From positions 1 to 37,452 of the forward strand of contig JAABQD010000004.1 of assembly GCA_011391635.1 (NCBI GenBank): 37,452 nt of DNA, given 5' to 3'. Of the stretch, positions 1-6,450 are shown one piece after another. Source of the stretch: Sulfurimonas sp. (GTDB lineage: Bacteria > Campylobacterota > Campylobacteria > Campylobacterales > Sulfurimonadaceae). The notes under the pieces were generated by a model that searched no databases, was not told the origin of the DNA, and saw nothing but the letters and a program-made list of their open reading frames with translations. The position numbers and the translations under genes are program-made. The first letter of the stretch is position 1; each line of letters opens with the position of its first letter.

Positions 1-377
1 CCCTTGCTTAGAGCCGTAACAGAAGAGGCTATGACCTTTGCAATCTCTCTATCAAACGCAACAAGCTCACTAAAAGCTTTTGAGTAGAGGATATCGCCAA
101 GCATTACAGCGATTTTACTTCCATCGGTTGCATTGACCGAAGCTACTCCACGTCTAAGGGTAGATTCATCAATAACATCATCATGAAGCAGACTTGCTCC
201 GTGGATAAGTTCTACAATTGCCCCAAGAAGTGGAGCTTTTTCATGGTTTGGTGCTATTTTGAGAATCAGCTTGGCACGAAGTCTTTTTCCACCACTGAGC
301 ATACCAAAGAGACGAGTGACCTCATCATAATCAATCTCTTCTATCAATCTCGCTATTTCATGCTCAACTCTCTGCAT
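1..377 (-). CDS. Polyprenyl diphosphate synthase (octaprenyl/heptaprenyl type), partial
   Basis: This is the N-terminal part (about 125 residues) of a trans-isoprenyl diphosphate synthase, which condenses isopentenyl diphosphate onto an allylic primer to make the quinone side chain or another polyprenyl carrier. The translation has the GGKRLR motif at residues 29-34 and the first aspartate-rich motif DDVID (D66, D67, D70), which binds the Mg-diphosphate substrate. A Shine-Dalgarno-like AGAGGGA precedes the ATG at 377. The gene runs off the left edge, so the second aspartate-rich motif and the chain-length determinants cannot be seen. Family assignment is secure; the exact product length (IspB-like or other) is not. 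Confidence 0.93.
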   Translation of the reverse strand, partial: MQRVEHEIARLIEEIDYDEVTRLFGMLSGGKRLRAKLILKIAPNHEKAPLLGAIVELIHGASLLHDDVIDESTLRRGVASVNATDGSKIAVMLGDILYSKAFSELVAFDREIAKVIASSVTALSK

Positions 378-391
378 TCATCCCTCTTTGG

Positions 392-805
392 TTATTTTTC
401 TAAATATTTTAAATTGACTTGCATACTTTTATCTATCAAAGATATCTCAAATTGAGCTTGGTTTTTTTCATAATCAAAGCTTTTAAATTGAACCAACAAG
501 TAAGCTCCTTCATATGAACCACCATCTTTTGGCTTGAGTTCTACTCTCACAGCTTGATTTTTATTTCTCAAATAAAGTATATTTTGTGCGACGATTCTAT
601 CATAGGAGCGAAAAATAACAAGCCCCTTATTATGATAGAGTGTCCATCTAAATTTGAATATTTTTTCAAATGAGCCATATTTTACAAGAATTTTCTTTTG
701 CTCATCCTTTTTTAGAGAAATTTTTTGAACATCTCTAAGCTCTTCAGCAAAAACAGCACTCAAAGAGAGTGCCAAAAAAAGAGTGATTTGTAAAAATAGC
801 TTCAC
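392..805 (-). CDS. Small exported protein of unknown function
   Basis: Product of about 137 residues with a classic signal peptide (short basic start, then a run of leucine and alanine ending near SAVFA-EE), so probably periplasmic. The mature part is rich in lysine and beta-strand-like segments; I do not recognise a family. I chose the GTG at 805 because it puts a charged residue directly before the hydrophobic core. A GTG at 838 in the same frame gives 148 residues and would overlap the upstream DUF2018 gene by 26 bases. Neither start has a strong ribosome-binding site. It sits between DUF2018 and the polyprenyl synthase on the same strand, probably one operon. Confidence 0.7.
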   Translation of the reverse strand: MKLFLQITLFLALSLSAVFAEELRDVQKISLKKDEQKKILVKYGSFEKIFKFRWTLYHNKGLVIFRSYDRIVAQNILYLRNKNQAVRVELKPKDGGSYEGAYLLVQFKSFDYEKNQAQFEISLIDKSMQVNLKYLEK

Positions 806-812
806 AATAGAA

Positions 813-1094
813 CTATTCGCTTTGAGAAAGAATAGCACCCATTAGTTCAACATATAAACTTTTTGCTTTTGTATCCACATCGCTTTGATTTGCAATAGTA
901 AACCTTTTCACCGCAGTATCAATGTCATCTCCTACATGCTCTACCAACATCAGCTCCATCGCCGCAACTTTATCTATAAAAATCTCTAGTTCTTGTCTTA
1001 CTATGTCGTTGTTGGCATTAAACACAACATCCATAAACTTACTCTTTGGTGAACCCATAAATATATCATCTTCGTCTTCAAACATTCCGTACAT
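813..1094 (-). CDS. DUF2018 family protein (HP0242-like)
   Basis: 93-residue acidic helical protein. The opening MYGMFEDEDDIFMGSPKSKF and the following FMDVVFNAN match the DUF2018 family, which is largely confined to Campylobacterota. The Helicobacter pylori member HP0242 has a solved structure, an intertwined (knotted) all-alpha homodimer, but no established function. Length is normal for the family. It is the first gene of a likely leftward operon, with an extended -10 promoter (TGCTATAAT) at 1121-1129. Confidence 0.85.
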   Translation of the reverse strand: MYGMFEDEDDIFMGSPKSKFMDVVFNANNDIVRQELEIFIDKVAAMELMLVEHVGDDIDTAVKRFTIANQSDVDTKAKSLYVELMGAILSQSE

Positions 1095-1113
1095 TCTAAT
1101 TCCTAATTTATTT

Positions 1114-1179
1114 TTTTGAGATTATAGCATCACTACAACTATGTGGACTTGAAATAGTACATTGAGTTGTTTATTTGAA
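1114..1179. repeat. Direct repeat, copy 1 (66 bp)
   Basis: 66 bases that recur at 2728-2793 in the same orientation with about 6 mismatches. This copy contains the DUF2018 promoter, so it is probably the original. The two copies bracket psiE, the HepT/MntA pair and a gene fragment. Confidence 0.8.
1121..1129 (-). promoter_or_regulatory. Extended -10 promoter of the DUF2018 operon
   Basis: On the minus strand this reads TGCTATAAT, a perfect extended -10 box, 27 bases upstream of the DUF2018 start codon. Campylobacterota vegetative promoters usually lack a clear -35 box, and none is evident here. The element lies inside the 66-base direct repeat. In the second copy (2735-2743) it has decayed to TGCTAGAAT. 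Confidence 0.6.
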
Positions 1180-1247
1180 ATACAATGAATGATTTTTGCA
1201 ACAACAATATTAGGTTAGAAATTTTCTATTTTTGAAGTAAATATTAC

Positions 1248-1253
1248 TATAAT
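1248..1253 (+). promoter_or_regulatory. -10 box for the PsiE-like gene
   Basis: TATAAT lies 30 bases upstream of the ATG at 1284, within an AT-rich stretch. The spacing predicts a leader of roughly 20-25 bases. Confidence 0.5.
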
Positions 1254-1283
1254 TATAAAAATTTCTATACAAAAGAGCTTCTA

Positions 1284-1745
1284 ATGAATGACACAACCAA
1301 ATCTACATCCAAAGTAACCACTACTTGGGAATCTAATATCGAGGAGCTTATGCAAGGTGGCATTCAGATTCTCCGCCTCTTTTTTATAGCTATTATGATT
1401 GCTTATCTTTTTTCCTGTCTCATCGGTCTCTCAACCAAACTTATCGACCTTACTCTGCTACATGGAGCTCTCAATTTTTTGAGTATGAAAAATATTTTGA
1501 CCGATGCACTCTTTACACTCATTGTACTAGCAATCGTGAGAACACTCTTTATCAAAAATGGATATTTGTATGCACTGACCCTGCTCGAAATTGGGTTCGT
1601 TGTTATCATACGAAAACTTATTTTATTAGAAGTAGATCCAAGTGAAACATGGCTAACTCTTATTTTAGGCGGTATTTCAGCACTCTTTTTTACTTTAATT
1701 ATGTTTGCTCATTTTTCCAAATTTCGTAATAACACCGTAATATAG
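1284..1745 (+). CDS. PsiE-like (phosphate-starvation-inducible family) integral membrane protein
   Basis: 153 residues with a polar N-terminus and four predicted membrane segments (about residues 27-50, 68-88, 92-112 and 122-144). The segment VVIIRKLILLEVDP followed by ETWLTLILGG resembles the conserved core of the PsiE family. E. coli PsiE is induced under phosphate limitation, but the biochemical role of the family is not known. The gene is transcribed alone, away from DUF2018, and lies between the two copies of the 66-bp repeat. The family call rests on motif recognition only. Confidence 0.65.
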   Translation: MNDTTKSTSKVTTTWESNIEELMQGGIQILRLFFIAIMIAYLFSCLIGLSTKLIDLTLLHGALNFLSMKNILTDALFTLIVLAIVRTLFIKNGYLYALTLLEIGFVVIIRKLILLEVDPSETWLTLILGGISALFFTLIMFAHFSKFRNNTVI

Positions 1746-1810
1746 AATAATCTTTACAAAATTTTTCTTCCCTATTATTTTAATCGGGTCAGTGAAGCAT
1801 AACGGTTACA

Positions 1811-2236
1811 TTACTTTTTATCTTTTAAATATTCCAAATGGGCATAAAAATTTGAATTTAAAGCATCGTCCAATGCCTCTTCATATTGATCGATTTTTGG
1901 CAAAATTTCTCTAAGAATATTTTGATACTCACCTAAAGAATTTTTAATAATATCCCATACCATATAAGGATTTATTCCACGATAATTATGAGATATTTTA
2001 TCCCTCATTTTTGATATATCATTCCAGTTAAAAGTATAGTCATCTTTTATCTGCTGATCAATTTTTTTATTTTCTTCACCAATAGCAATCAACAAACTAA
2101 CAACAGCATTAAAGTTCATTTGATTGTTAGCATAATAAAATTCTTCATCATCTGCTAAATCTTTTGTGTAAAGATTTATTTTTTCAATTGATTCTAATAT
2201 AGTAAAAATATAGATAAGATTATCATCGCTATACAT
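1811..2236 (-). CDS. hepT: HepT-type HEPN ribonuclease toxin (DUF86)
   Basis: 141 residues. The HEPN catalytic motif Rx4HxY is complete (R78, H83, Y85 within RDKISHNYRG), as is the family pattern of a small helical bundle. In characterised HepT/MntA pairs the toxin cleaves RNA, and its motif tyrosine is AMPylated by the partner to silence it. The ATG at 2236 overlaps the end of the upstream mntA by 8 bases, indicating translational coupling. Stops at 1811, with no further gene of the module downstream. Base composition is clearly AT-richer than the core genes, suggesting acquisition. Confidence 0.9.
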   Translation of the reverse strand: MYSDDNLIYIFTILESIEKINLYTKDLADDEEFYYANNQMNFNAVVSLLIAIGEENKKIDQQIKDDYTFNWNDISKMRDKISHNYRGINPYMVWDIIKNSLGEYQNILREILPKIDQYEEALDDALNSNFYAHLEYLKDKK

Positions 2237-2531
2237 AGATAATATCTTTTACAGCTTTTCTTTTAATCAAAGGGTTCATAAAATCTTCATGTACCAAGTC
2301 TATATCCTTGCCAAATTCTATAGATAATTCATCCTCAAGTTGTGAAACCTGTGCAAAAGTCAAACCTTTTGATGATGTTTTATAAACTATATCTATATCG
2401 CTATCTTCTGTGTTTTTATTTGTAGCAAAACTACCGAACAATCCAATCTTTACAATAGAATATTTCTCACTAAAATCTGTTTTATGTTGCTTTAAATAAT
2501 CTATGATTATATTTTGGTCTAACATCTTCAT
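2229..2531 (-). CDS. mntA: MntA-type minimal nucleotidyltransferase antitoxin
   Basis: About 100 residues from the ATG at 2531, which has an AAGGAG ribosome-binding site 9 bases upstream; the frame is open to 2582 but without signals. The nucleotidyltransferase signature GSx10DxD is intact (G33-S34, D45, D47) and a third acidic residue lies in DIDLVHED. MntA-type proteins transfer AMP from ATP to the HEPN toxin tyrosine and so neutralise it. The gene precedes and overlaps hepT. The -10 box at 2556-2561 probably drives both. Confidence 0.9.
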   Translation of the reverse strand: MKMLDQNIIIDYLKQHKTDFSEKYSIVKIGLFGSFATNKNTEDSDIDIVYKTSSKGLTFAQVSQLEDELSIEFGKDIDLVHEDFMNPLIKRKAVKDIIYV

Positions 2532-2555
2532 TTTAGAATACTCCTTATATTTATC

Positions 2556-2575
2556 ATTGTATCTAATTTTTTGTA
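2556..2575 (-). promoter_or_regulatory. Promoter of mntA-hepT
   Basis: The minus strand reads TTAGATACAAT with -10 box TACAAT at 2556-2561, about 25 bases upstream of the mntA start. A nearly identical 20-base block lies in front of the addiction-module antitoxin at 3519-3538, with one or two differences. Confidence 0.5.
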
Positions 2576-2578
2576 AAT

Positions 2579-2737
2579 TCAAAAAGCTTCTTTATACATA
2601 GGTTTATGAATGATTCCACCCATCTGCTCTTCATCTACGCGGATAGGTTCTAGTTCGGCATCTTCTATGGATGATTTTATGAAATCGTTGTAGATTTTGT
2701 CGAAATCTATGGTTTTGCCGTTTTCATTTTTGAGATT
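2579..2737 (-). pseudogene. Fragment of a TIR-like / nucleotide-binding conflict protein
   Basis: An open frame without a start codon encodes about 50 residues including GKTIDFDKIYNDF and IRVDEEQMGGIIHKPMY, then a stop. From memory this matches the segment in bacterial proteins where a TIR-like or SLOG-like domain (GGIIHKPM, followed by VADLTTANANVFYELG in intact members) accompanies a TPR-S/DUF4071 region. Here both ends are lost: the reading frame starts at the junction with repeat copy 2 and stops right after the GGIIHKPM segment. It overlaps the mntA promoter. A TPR-S fragment survives at 6451-6912. Confidence 0.6.
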
Positions 2738-2793
2738 CTAGCATCACTACAACTATGTGGACTTGAAATGGCTTATTGACTTGTTTATTTGAA
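2728..2793. repeat. Direct repeat, copy 2 (66 bp)
   Basis: Second copy of the segment at 1114-1179, fused on its left side to the TIR-like gene fragment and on its right to the palindromic element. The -10 box inside it is mutated (TAGAAT), so this is the derived copy. Confidence 0.8.
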
Positions 2794-2810
2794 TTGGTTA
2801 AAATTTTGCC

Positions 2811-2944
2811 GTGAGTGCAAATCTATTCTGTAAGTTCTACGGAGCGACAAACTAAGGTCGAGGGAAGTAATTACCCCTCGACCTTTTTTTTTGTCCTCCA
2901 AGAACTTACGAATAGGGGGTCTTTATGGAAAAGATAGCACTCAC
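2811..2944 (+). ncRNA. Nested palindromic element, candidate structured RNA
   Basis: 134 bases fold on paper into one long interrupted hairpin. The arms are GTGAGTGC (2811-2818) with GCACTCAC (2937-2944), CTATTC with GAATAG, GTAAGTTCT (2830-2838) with AGAACTTAC (2901-2909), GGAGCGACAAA with TTTGTCCTCC, and an apical stem AAGGTCGAGGG (2854-2864) with CCCTCGACCTT (2875-2885). The apical stem is followed by nine T residues and could act as an intrinsic terminator on the plus strand. No known RNA family is recognised. It could be an attenuator-like leader, a retron-like RNA without its reverse transcriptase, a type I toxin mRNA, or a MITE. Confidence 0.5.
2854..2893 (+). terminator. Intrinsic terminator-like hairpin inside the palindromic element
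   Basis: An 11-bp perfect stem (AAGGTCGAGGG/CCCTCGACCTT) with a 10-base loop, followed by a run of T. In context it may be an attenuator rather than a gene end, because no gene ends just before it. Confidence 0.5.
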
Positions 2945-2985
2945 AATGTTTCTTTTGTGCATTTTTGCACCGTTGCTAAATTAGC
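2926..2985 (+). other. Possible 19-residue hydrophobic peptide ORF
   Basis: The ATG within the 3' arm of the palindrome, preceded by a G-rich AGGGGG, opens MEKIALTMFLLCIFAPLLN then a stop. A charged start followed by a hydrophobic stretch resembles small membrane toxins of type I toxin-antitoxin systems (for example the Ibs peptides), but could equally be the relic of a signal peptide. Three more hairpins follow directly: GTGCA/TGCAC at about 2957-2970, GTTGCTAA/TTAGCAAC at 2972-2988, and CAAGGGG/CCCCTTG at 2991-3009. Highly tentative. Confidence 0.25.
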
Positions 2986-3098
2986 AACGCCAAGGGGTTT
3001 TGCCCCTTGCCCCCTAACTCACTTTATCAACATCATCTCTAACTCTCTTATCCATCCACACTTTTTACCCTTTGATTCTCTATGCTCTTCGTTTCGTA

Positions 3099-3248
3099 TT
3101 AATAGAGATTTGGGAATTTTAATATTTTATTAAATGTTTTATCAAGATGAGTGATAAACTTTTTTACTAAATTTGTATCTATTACAGAGTAGTGACTCAA
3201 AGCTTCATCCAAATCTGTTTGGGCTTTTGGATGTAGTCGAATTTGCAT
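3099..3248 (-). pseudogene. Truncated ParE/RelE-family toxin
   Basis: 49 residues starting MQIRLHPKAQTDLDEALSHY and ending FNKILKFPNLY, the N-terminal half of a ParE-type toxin (intact members are about 90-100 residues). The stop cuts it just after the conserved I-x3-P segment, so the catalytic or gyrase-binding C-terminal strands are missing. It starts 2 bases after the stop of the antitoxin gene, the normal arrangement. Too short for most gene callers. Likely inactive. Confidence 0.65.
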
Positions 3249-3250
3249 AA

Positions 3251-3493
3251 TTATTTTAAAATTTTACTTTTGATTTCATCCCAAGAGCGACCGATAGAGC
3301 GATCTTTATGAAATGATGTTATTCTTGAATCTAACTCTTTTTTTTGAGCTGTTGTTAGTTCTAAACTTTCACTATCGTTTTGAAATTCTGTTATATCATT
3401 ATCCACTAAAAAATTCAAAGCTTTGATAACCTCATCTTTAGAATGATGAAAAAACTGCTCGATTTTCGGCTCCGTAATTGATAACTTTATCAT
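3251..3493 (-). CDS. Addiction-module component (antitoxin) protein
   Basis: 80 residues. The C-terminal SIGRSWDEIKSKI matches the toxin-binding end of the putative addiction module component family (TIGR02574-like) that pairs with ParE/RelE toxins. The ATG at 3493 has an AAAGGAA ribosome-binding site. The -10 TACAAT at 3519-3524 is shared in sequence with mntA-hepT. Its toxin partner downstream is truncated, so this appears to be an orphan antitoxin now. Confidence 0.7.
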   Translation of the reverse strand: MIKLSITEPKIEQFFHHSKDEVIKALNFLVDNDITEFQNDSESLELTTAQKKELDSRITSFHKDRSIGRSWDEIKSKILK

Positions 3494-3518
3494 TTGAAAT
3501 TCCTTTATCTATTTGATT

Positions 3519-3538
3519 ATTGTATCTAATCTTTTGTA
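3519..3538 (-). promoter_or_regulatory. Promoter of the addiction-module antitoxin
   Basis: The minus-strand -10 box TACAAT lies at 3519-3524, in the same 20-base context as the mntA promoter at 2556-2575. Confidence 0.45.
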
Positions 3539-3677
3539 TAAAATTACCTTGATACTCACACAGCAAGACAGAAATTATTACAAAATTATTTATTAAGATG
3601 GTGCTTACACAGTAAATCAAATTAGATTAAACAAGTTTGCTATAGAATACTTACTATTGTAATTATAAGGATTTTTT

Positions 3678-5237
3678 ATGTTTATAGATATAGAAGAAAA
3701 CCAAACAGATGTAGCGATAAAGAAAATAATCAAAAAAATAGATGTTTATAAATCTGTTTTTGATGGATATACTTGTGAAACAGACACAGTTGGTTATACA
3801 AATGTTGCAAACCAAGAAGTACCAAGATTTAATTTAAACTTTCCAAATTTATCTTTTTTAGATAATTTTATTAAACAATTAAATCATTCACTATTAAAAC
3901 TACCTGGTAATGAAAAAATATTAGATCAAGAAATTGGATATCAGTTTCCAACTAATAATGATATTTCTGCATCTTTATCAGACTTAAATTGTGATTTACA
4001 AAGAGTAGAAGGTTATAACATCATTAATAAATCCCAAGATAATATAAATGAGTGGTTAAGTAATTTAATTACTTTAAATACAAATAAAGATTTACAAATT
4101 ATTAAATACATTACTGGAAAAATTGGGAGTGGTAAAAGTGCTTTTATAGATTTATTATTTTGTGGATATTATAATAAATTTTCAGAGCATAATATTTTGC
4201 TAACAAAAATTGAATATGAAGATTTTAAAATAGATTCTATGCAAGTAGAGTTGCCTGATGACACATTAAGTGAAAAAATTAAAAATCTTATTTTTAAACA
4301 CATATTAAAAAGTTTTATAAATAATAAAAATATTTATTTACCAAAAAGCTCTTTAAACACAGAGTTATTTATTTATAAAAAATTTCAAGATAATGGTATT
4401 AATTTAGTAAAAGTACTTTATGATAATCAAGACAGTGTAAATGAGATATCTGAAATACTTCAACCATTTGCACTAGATATAATTAAATATTTAAAAAAAG
4501 AAAAAAGCGTGAATTTTTTAATAGTTATAGATGGTTTTGATAAGCTTGATCCAAAAGAAGCAAAAACTTATTTTAGAATAATTAATATATTAAAAGACGA
4601 ATGTATATATAACCAATTAGTTAGCGAAATAAATTTTCATTATATCATGACATTGCGTAATTGTACTTACGAATACTTTGAAAATGATGATACTTATCGT
4701 GAAATACTAATACCAATTAACGAGCAAACGATAATAACAAGAGGTATAAAATATTTAATTTATAATAATGATAATAAAAAAATTTTAGTTGATAATCAAC
4801 AAAAGTTTATTAATTTAATAAATATAATACTTGATAGACTTTCTATTATTTTTAAAACAGGAGAATATAATAAAAATTTAATAGAGCTATTTGATTATAA
4901 TCATAGAGATTTATTAAGGTATATTTATTTAGTTTTATGTTTTATTATTAATAAAAAGCTTGATATAACAAAATATACAAAAAGTGATAGTACAAATCAT
5001 CTTGAAATTTTTATCAATGATATATTTAATAATTTAGATAGTGTTACAAAATTTTTAGAACGAAAACATTATGTAATTTTAGATATTTTATTGTTAAAGC
5101 ATAAATCTACATTCAAAAATTCTTATAAATGTTTAAAAAAAGATTGTGGTTATACAATAGAGCAAATTAGAAAGGAAAGAATGAAGAATAAAGAAAGTAC
5201 AACTTTTTTTAATAATATATACAATTATTGTATATAA
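3678..5237 (+). CDS. P-loop ATPase, first gene of a three-gene operon of unknown function
   Basis: 519 residues. Walker A is GKIGSGKS (147-154). Walker B is LIVIDGFDKLD (D285, with D288 following), a STAND/KAP-like form. FDYNHRDLLRYI near residues 409-420 looks like the arginine-bearing sensor helix after the ATPase core. About 145 residues precede the P-loop, unassigned. The ATG at 3678 has a ribosome-binding site (AAGGA). Very AT-rich with heavy use of AAA, ATA and TTA codons, unlike flanking core genes, which indicates transfer. It is followed by a winged-helix-like gene and a membrane-protein gene on the same strand. I recognise no named family; a defence role is inferred from context only. 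Confidence 0.75.
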   Translation: MFIDIEENQTDVAIKKIIKKIDVYKSVFDGYTCETDTVGYTNVANQEVPRFNLNFPNLSFLDNFIKQLNHSLLKLPGNEKILDQEIGYQFPTNNDISASLSDLNCDLQRVEGYNIINKSQDNINEWLSNLITLNTNKDLQIIKYITGKIGSGKSAFIDLLFCGYYNKFSEHNILLTKIEYEDFKIDSMQVELPDDTLSEKIKNLIFKHILKSFINNKNIYLPKSSLNTELFIYKKFQDNGINLVKVLYDNQDSVNEISEILQPFALDIIKYLKKEKSVNFLIVIDGFDKLDPKEAKTYFRIINILKDECIYNQLVSEINFHYIMTLRNCTYEYFENDDTYREILIPINEQTIITRGIKYLIYNNDNKKILVDNQQKFINLINIILDRLSIIFKTGEYNKNLIELFDYNHRDLLRYIYLVLCFIINKKLDITKYTKSDSTNHLEIFINDIFNNLDSVTKFLERKHYVILDILLLKHKSTFKNSYKCLKKDCGYTIEQIRKERMKNKESTTFFNNIYNYCI

Positions 5238-5246
5238 CATAATAAT

Positions 5247-5864
5247 ATGAATGACAAGGCACCTTTCCCATTGCTTATAAAAATTAGAGTATTGCAGATA
5301 TTGTCAAACTTAAATCATTATTCTAAAGTAGATAAAATCAATTCAATACTCATTAAATTTGGATATAAAATAACATTTCTAGATGACATATTAGTTGAGT
5401 TACAGGCAAGTAGATATATAAGATTAAGGCAAGATAATAATAACAATCAATATTTATATAAAATTACTAATAAAGGTTTATTGACTATTGATATATTTTG
5501 TCTTGAGAATGTATATCTACAACATATAATTCCTGTTTCTATGCTACCTAAAGAGGTGGTGCTAAAGATGAATCCTTTTGGTTCATATACACAAAGTCCA
5601 CAAGATACTATAAAAGATGGAATAAGAAACGTTTATATATTTATGAACTTAGTAGAAGATATAGAAAAAATAGAAAAAAAACATCTTGGCGAATCATGTA
5701 GTTTATATAGTGACTTTTTTATTTATAACAAAATGAAAACAAAGATAAAAATTGCGACAACTAAAATACTAAACACTGCGAAAACATATAAATTTGATGT
5801 AAAAAAATATGAGAATTGTGATGTTTTTTTTGAAAAAATTTACACTTCATTAGGGAATACTTGA
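5247..5864 (+). CDS. Winged-helix-like protein, second gene of the ATPase operon
   Basis: 205 residues. Residues about 8-80 look like a winged helix: a helical run (KIRVLQILSNLNHYSKVDKI), a second helix pair, then a basic wing-like strand pair (YIRLRQDNNNNQYLYKITNKG). The rest is helical with no recognised motif. It starts 9 bases after the ATPase gene and ends overlapping the next gene's upstream frame, so the three are probably co-transcribed. It could bind DNA as a regulator or serve as an adaptor between the ATPase and the membrane protein. Function not known. Confidence 0.65.
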   Translation: MNDKAPFPLLIKIRVLQILSNLNHYSKVDKINSILIKFGYKITFLDDILVELQASRYIRLRQDNNNNQYLYKITNKGLLTIDIFCLENVYLQHIIPVSMLPKEVVLKMNPFGSYTQSPQDTIKDGIRNVYIFMNLVEDIEKIEKKHLGESCSLYSDFFIYNKMKTKIKIATTKILNTAKTYKFDVKKYENCDVFFEKIYTSLGNT

Positions 5865-5866
5865 TT

Positions 5867-6385
5867 ATGCGAAAGTTATTGTTATCTTGGAAAGATATAC
5901 ATAAGTTTTATACTAATAGTTTTGTTGAAAAATCAACAATTATTCTTATTGTTATTCCTATATTAGAAAAGCTCTTTTCAAAATTAAATCCAGATTTGGA
6001 ACTATTAATATTTGATACAACCATAAATTTAGTTTTTGAACTTCCATTCAACTTAAAAGTATTATATTGCCTAGCTGCACTTTTAGCTGTTACAAGATGG
6101 ATATATTTATGGCGATGTCCACCAATGATAAAAGAATACGATACTTATGAAGAATGGACAAAAGATGGAAAAATACAAAAACATTTAGATAAATGTTCTC
6201 AAAAATATAATTTGAAGTTAGTAACTAATTTAAACTTGCAGGAATATTTTTGGGAAGTTTATGAAAAACTAGACGTACACAATATGATATTACGGATTAT
6301 TATATCAATTTTATTTTATACGTCTATATTGCTGTTTTTATATTTATTTTTTGAACAGACAAAAGCTGTATTAAATTTATTTTAA
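5867..6385 (+). CDS. Membrane protein, third gene of the ATPase operon
   Basis: 172 residues from the ATG at 5867, chosen because AGGGA lies 10 bases upstream; a TTG at 5861 overlapping the previous stop is the alternative. Hydrophobic stretches lie at about residues 18-35, 60-80 and 140-162. Between the second and third is a charged domain of about 60 residues with WRCPPMIKEYDTYEEW. The C-terminus is nearly all hydrophobic. No family recognised. As the last gene of an ATPase operon in an island, a membrane effector is a plausible but untested idea. Confidence 0.65.
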   Translation: MRKLLLSWKDIHKFYTNSFVEKSTIILIVIPILEKLFSKLNPDLELLIFDTTINLVFELPFNLKVLYCLAALLAVTRWIYLWRCPPMIKEYDTYEEWTKDGKIQKHLDKCSQKYNLKLVTNLNLQEYFWEVYEKLDVHNMILRIIISILFYTSILLFLYLFFEQTKAVLNLF

Positions 6386-6390
6386 GTAGT

Positions 6391-6420
6391 TATAGGGAGT
6401 GTAATAAATTCTGTGTCAAC
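6391..6420. mobile_element. Possible insertion-sequence end remnant
   Basis: The sequence between the operon and the TPR-S fragment, starting ATAGGGAGTGTAATAAATTC and running into TGTGTCAACACC, has the look of an IS256-type terminal inverted repeat. No transposase and no matching opposite end are seen nearby. Based on recollection of the motif, not on a search. Confidence 0.25.
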
Positions 6421-6450
6421 ACCTAATTTTTCCTAAGATTGTATCACAAT

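Noticed and set aside
2891..3133. 80-codon plus-strand frame across the palindrome.
   Set aside because: It runs through the hairpin arms and the reverse strand of the parE remnant, has no ribosome-binding site and no recognisable domain; it is a shadow frame.
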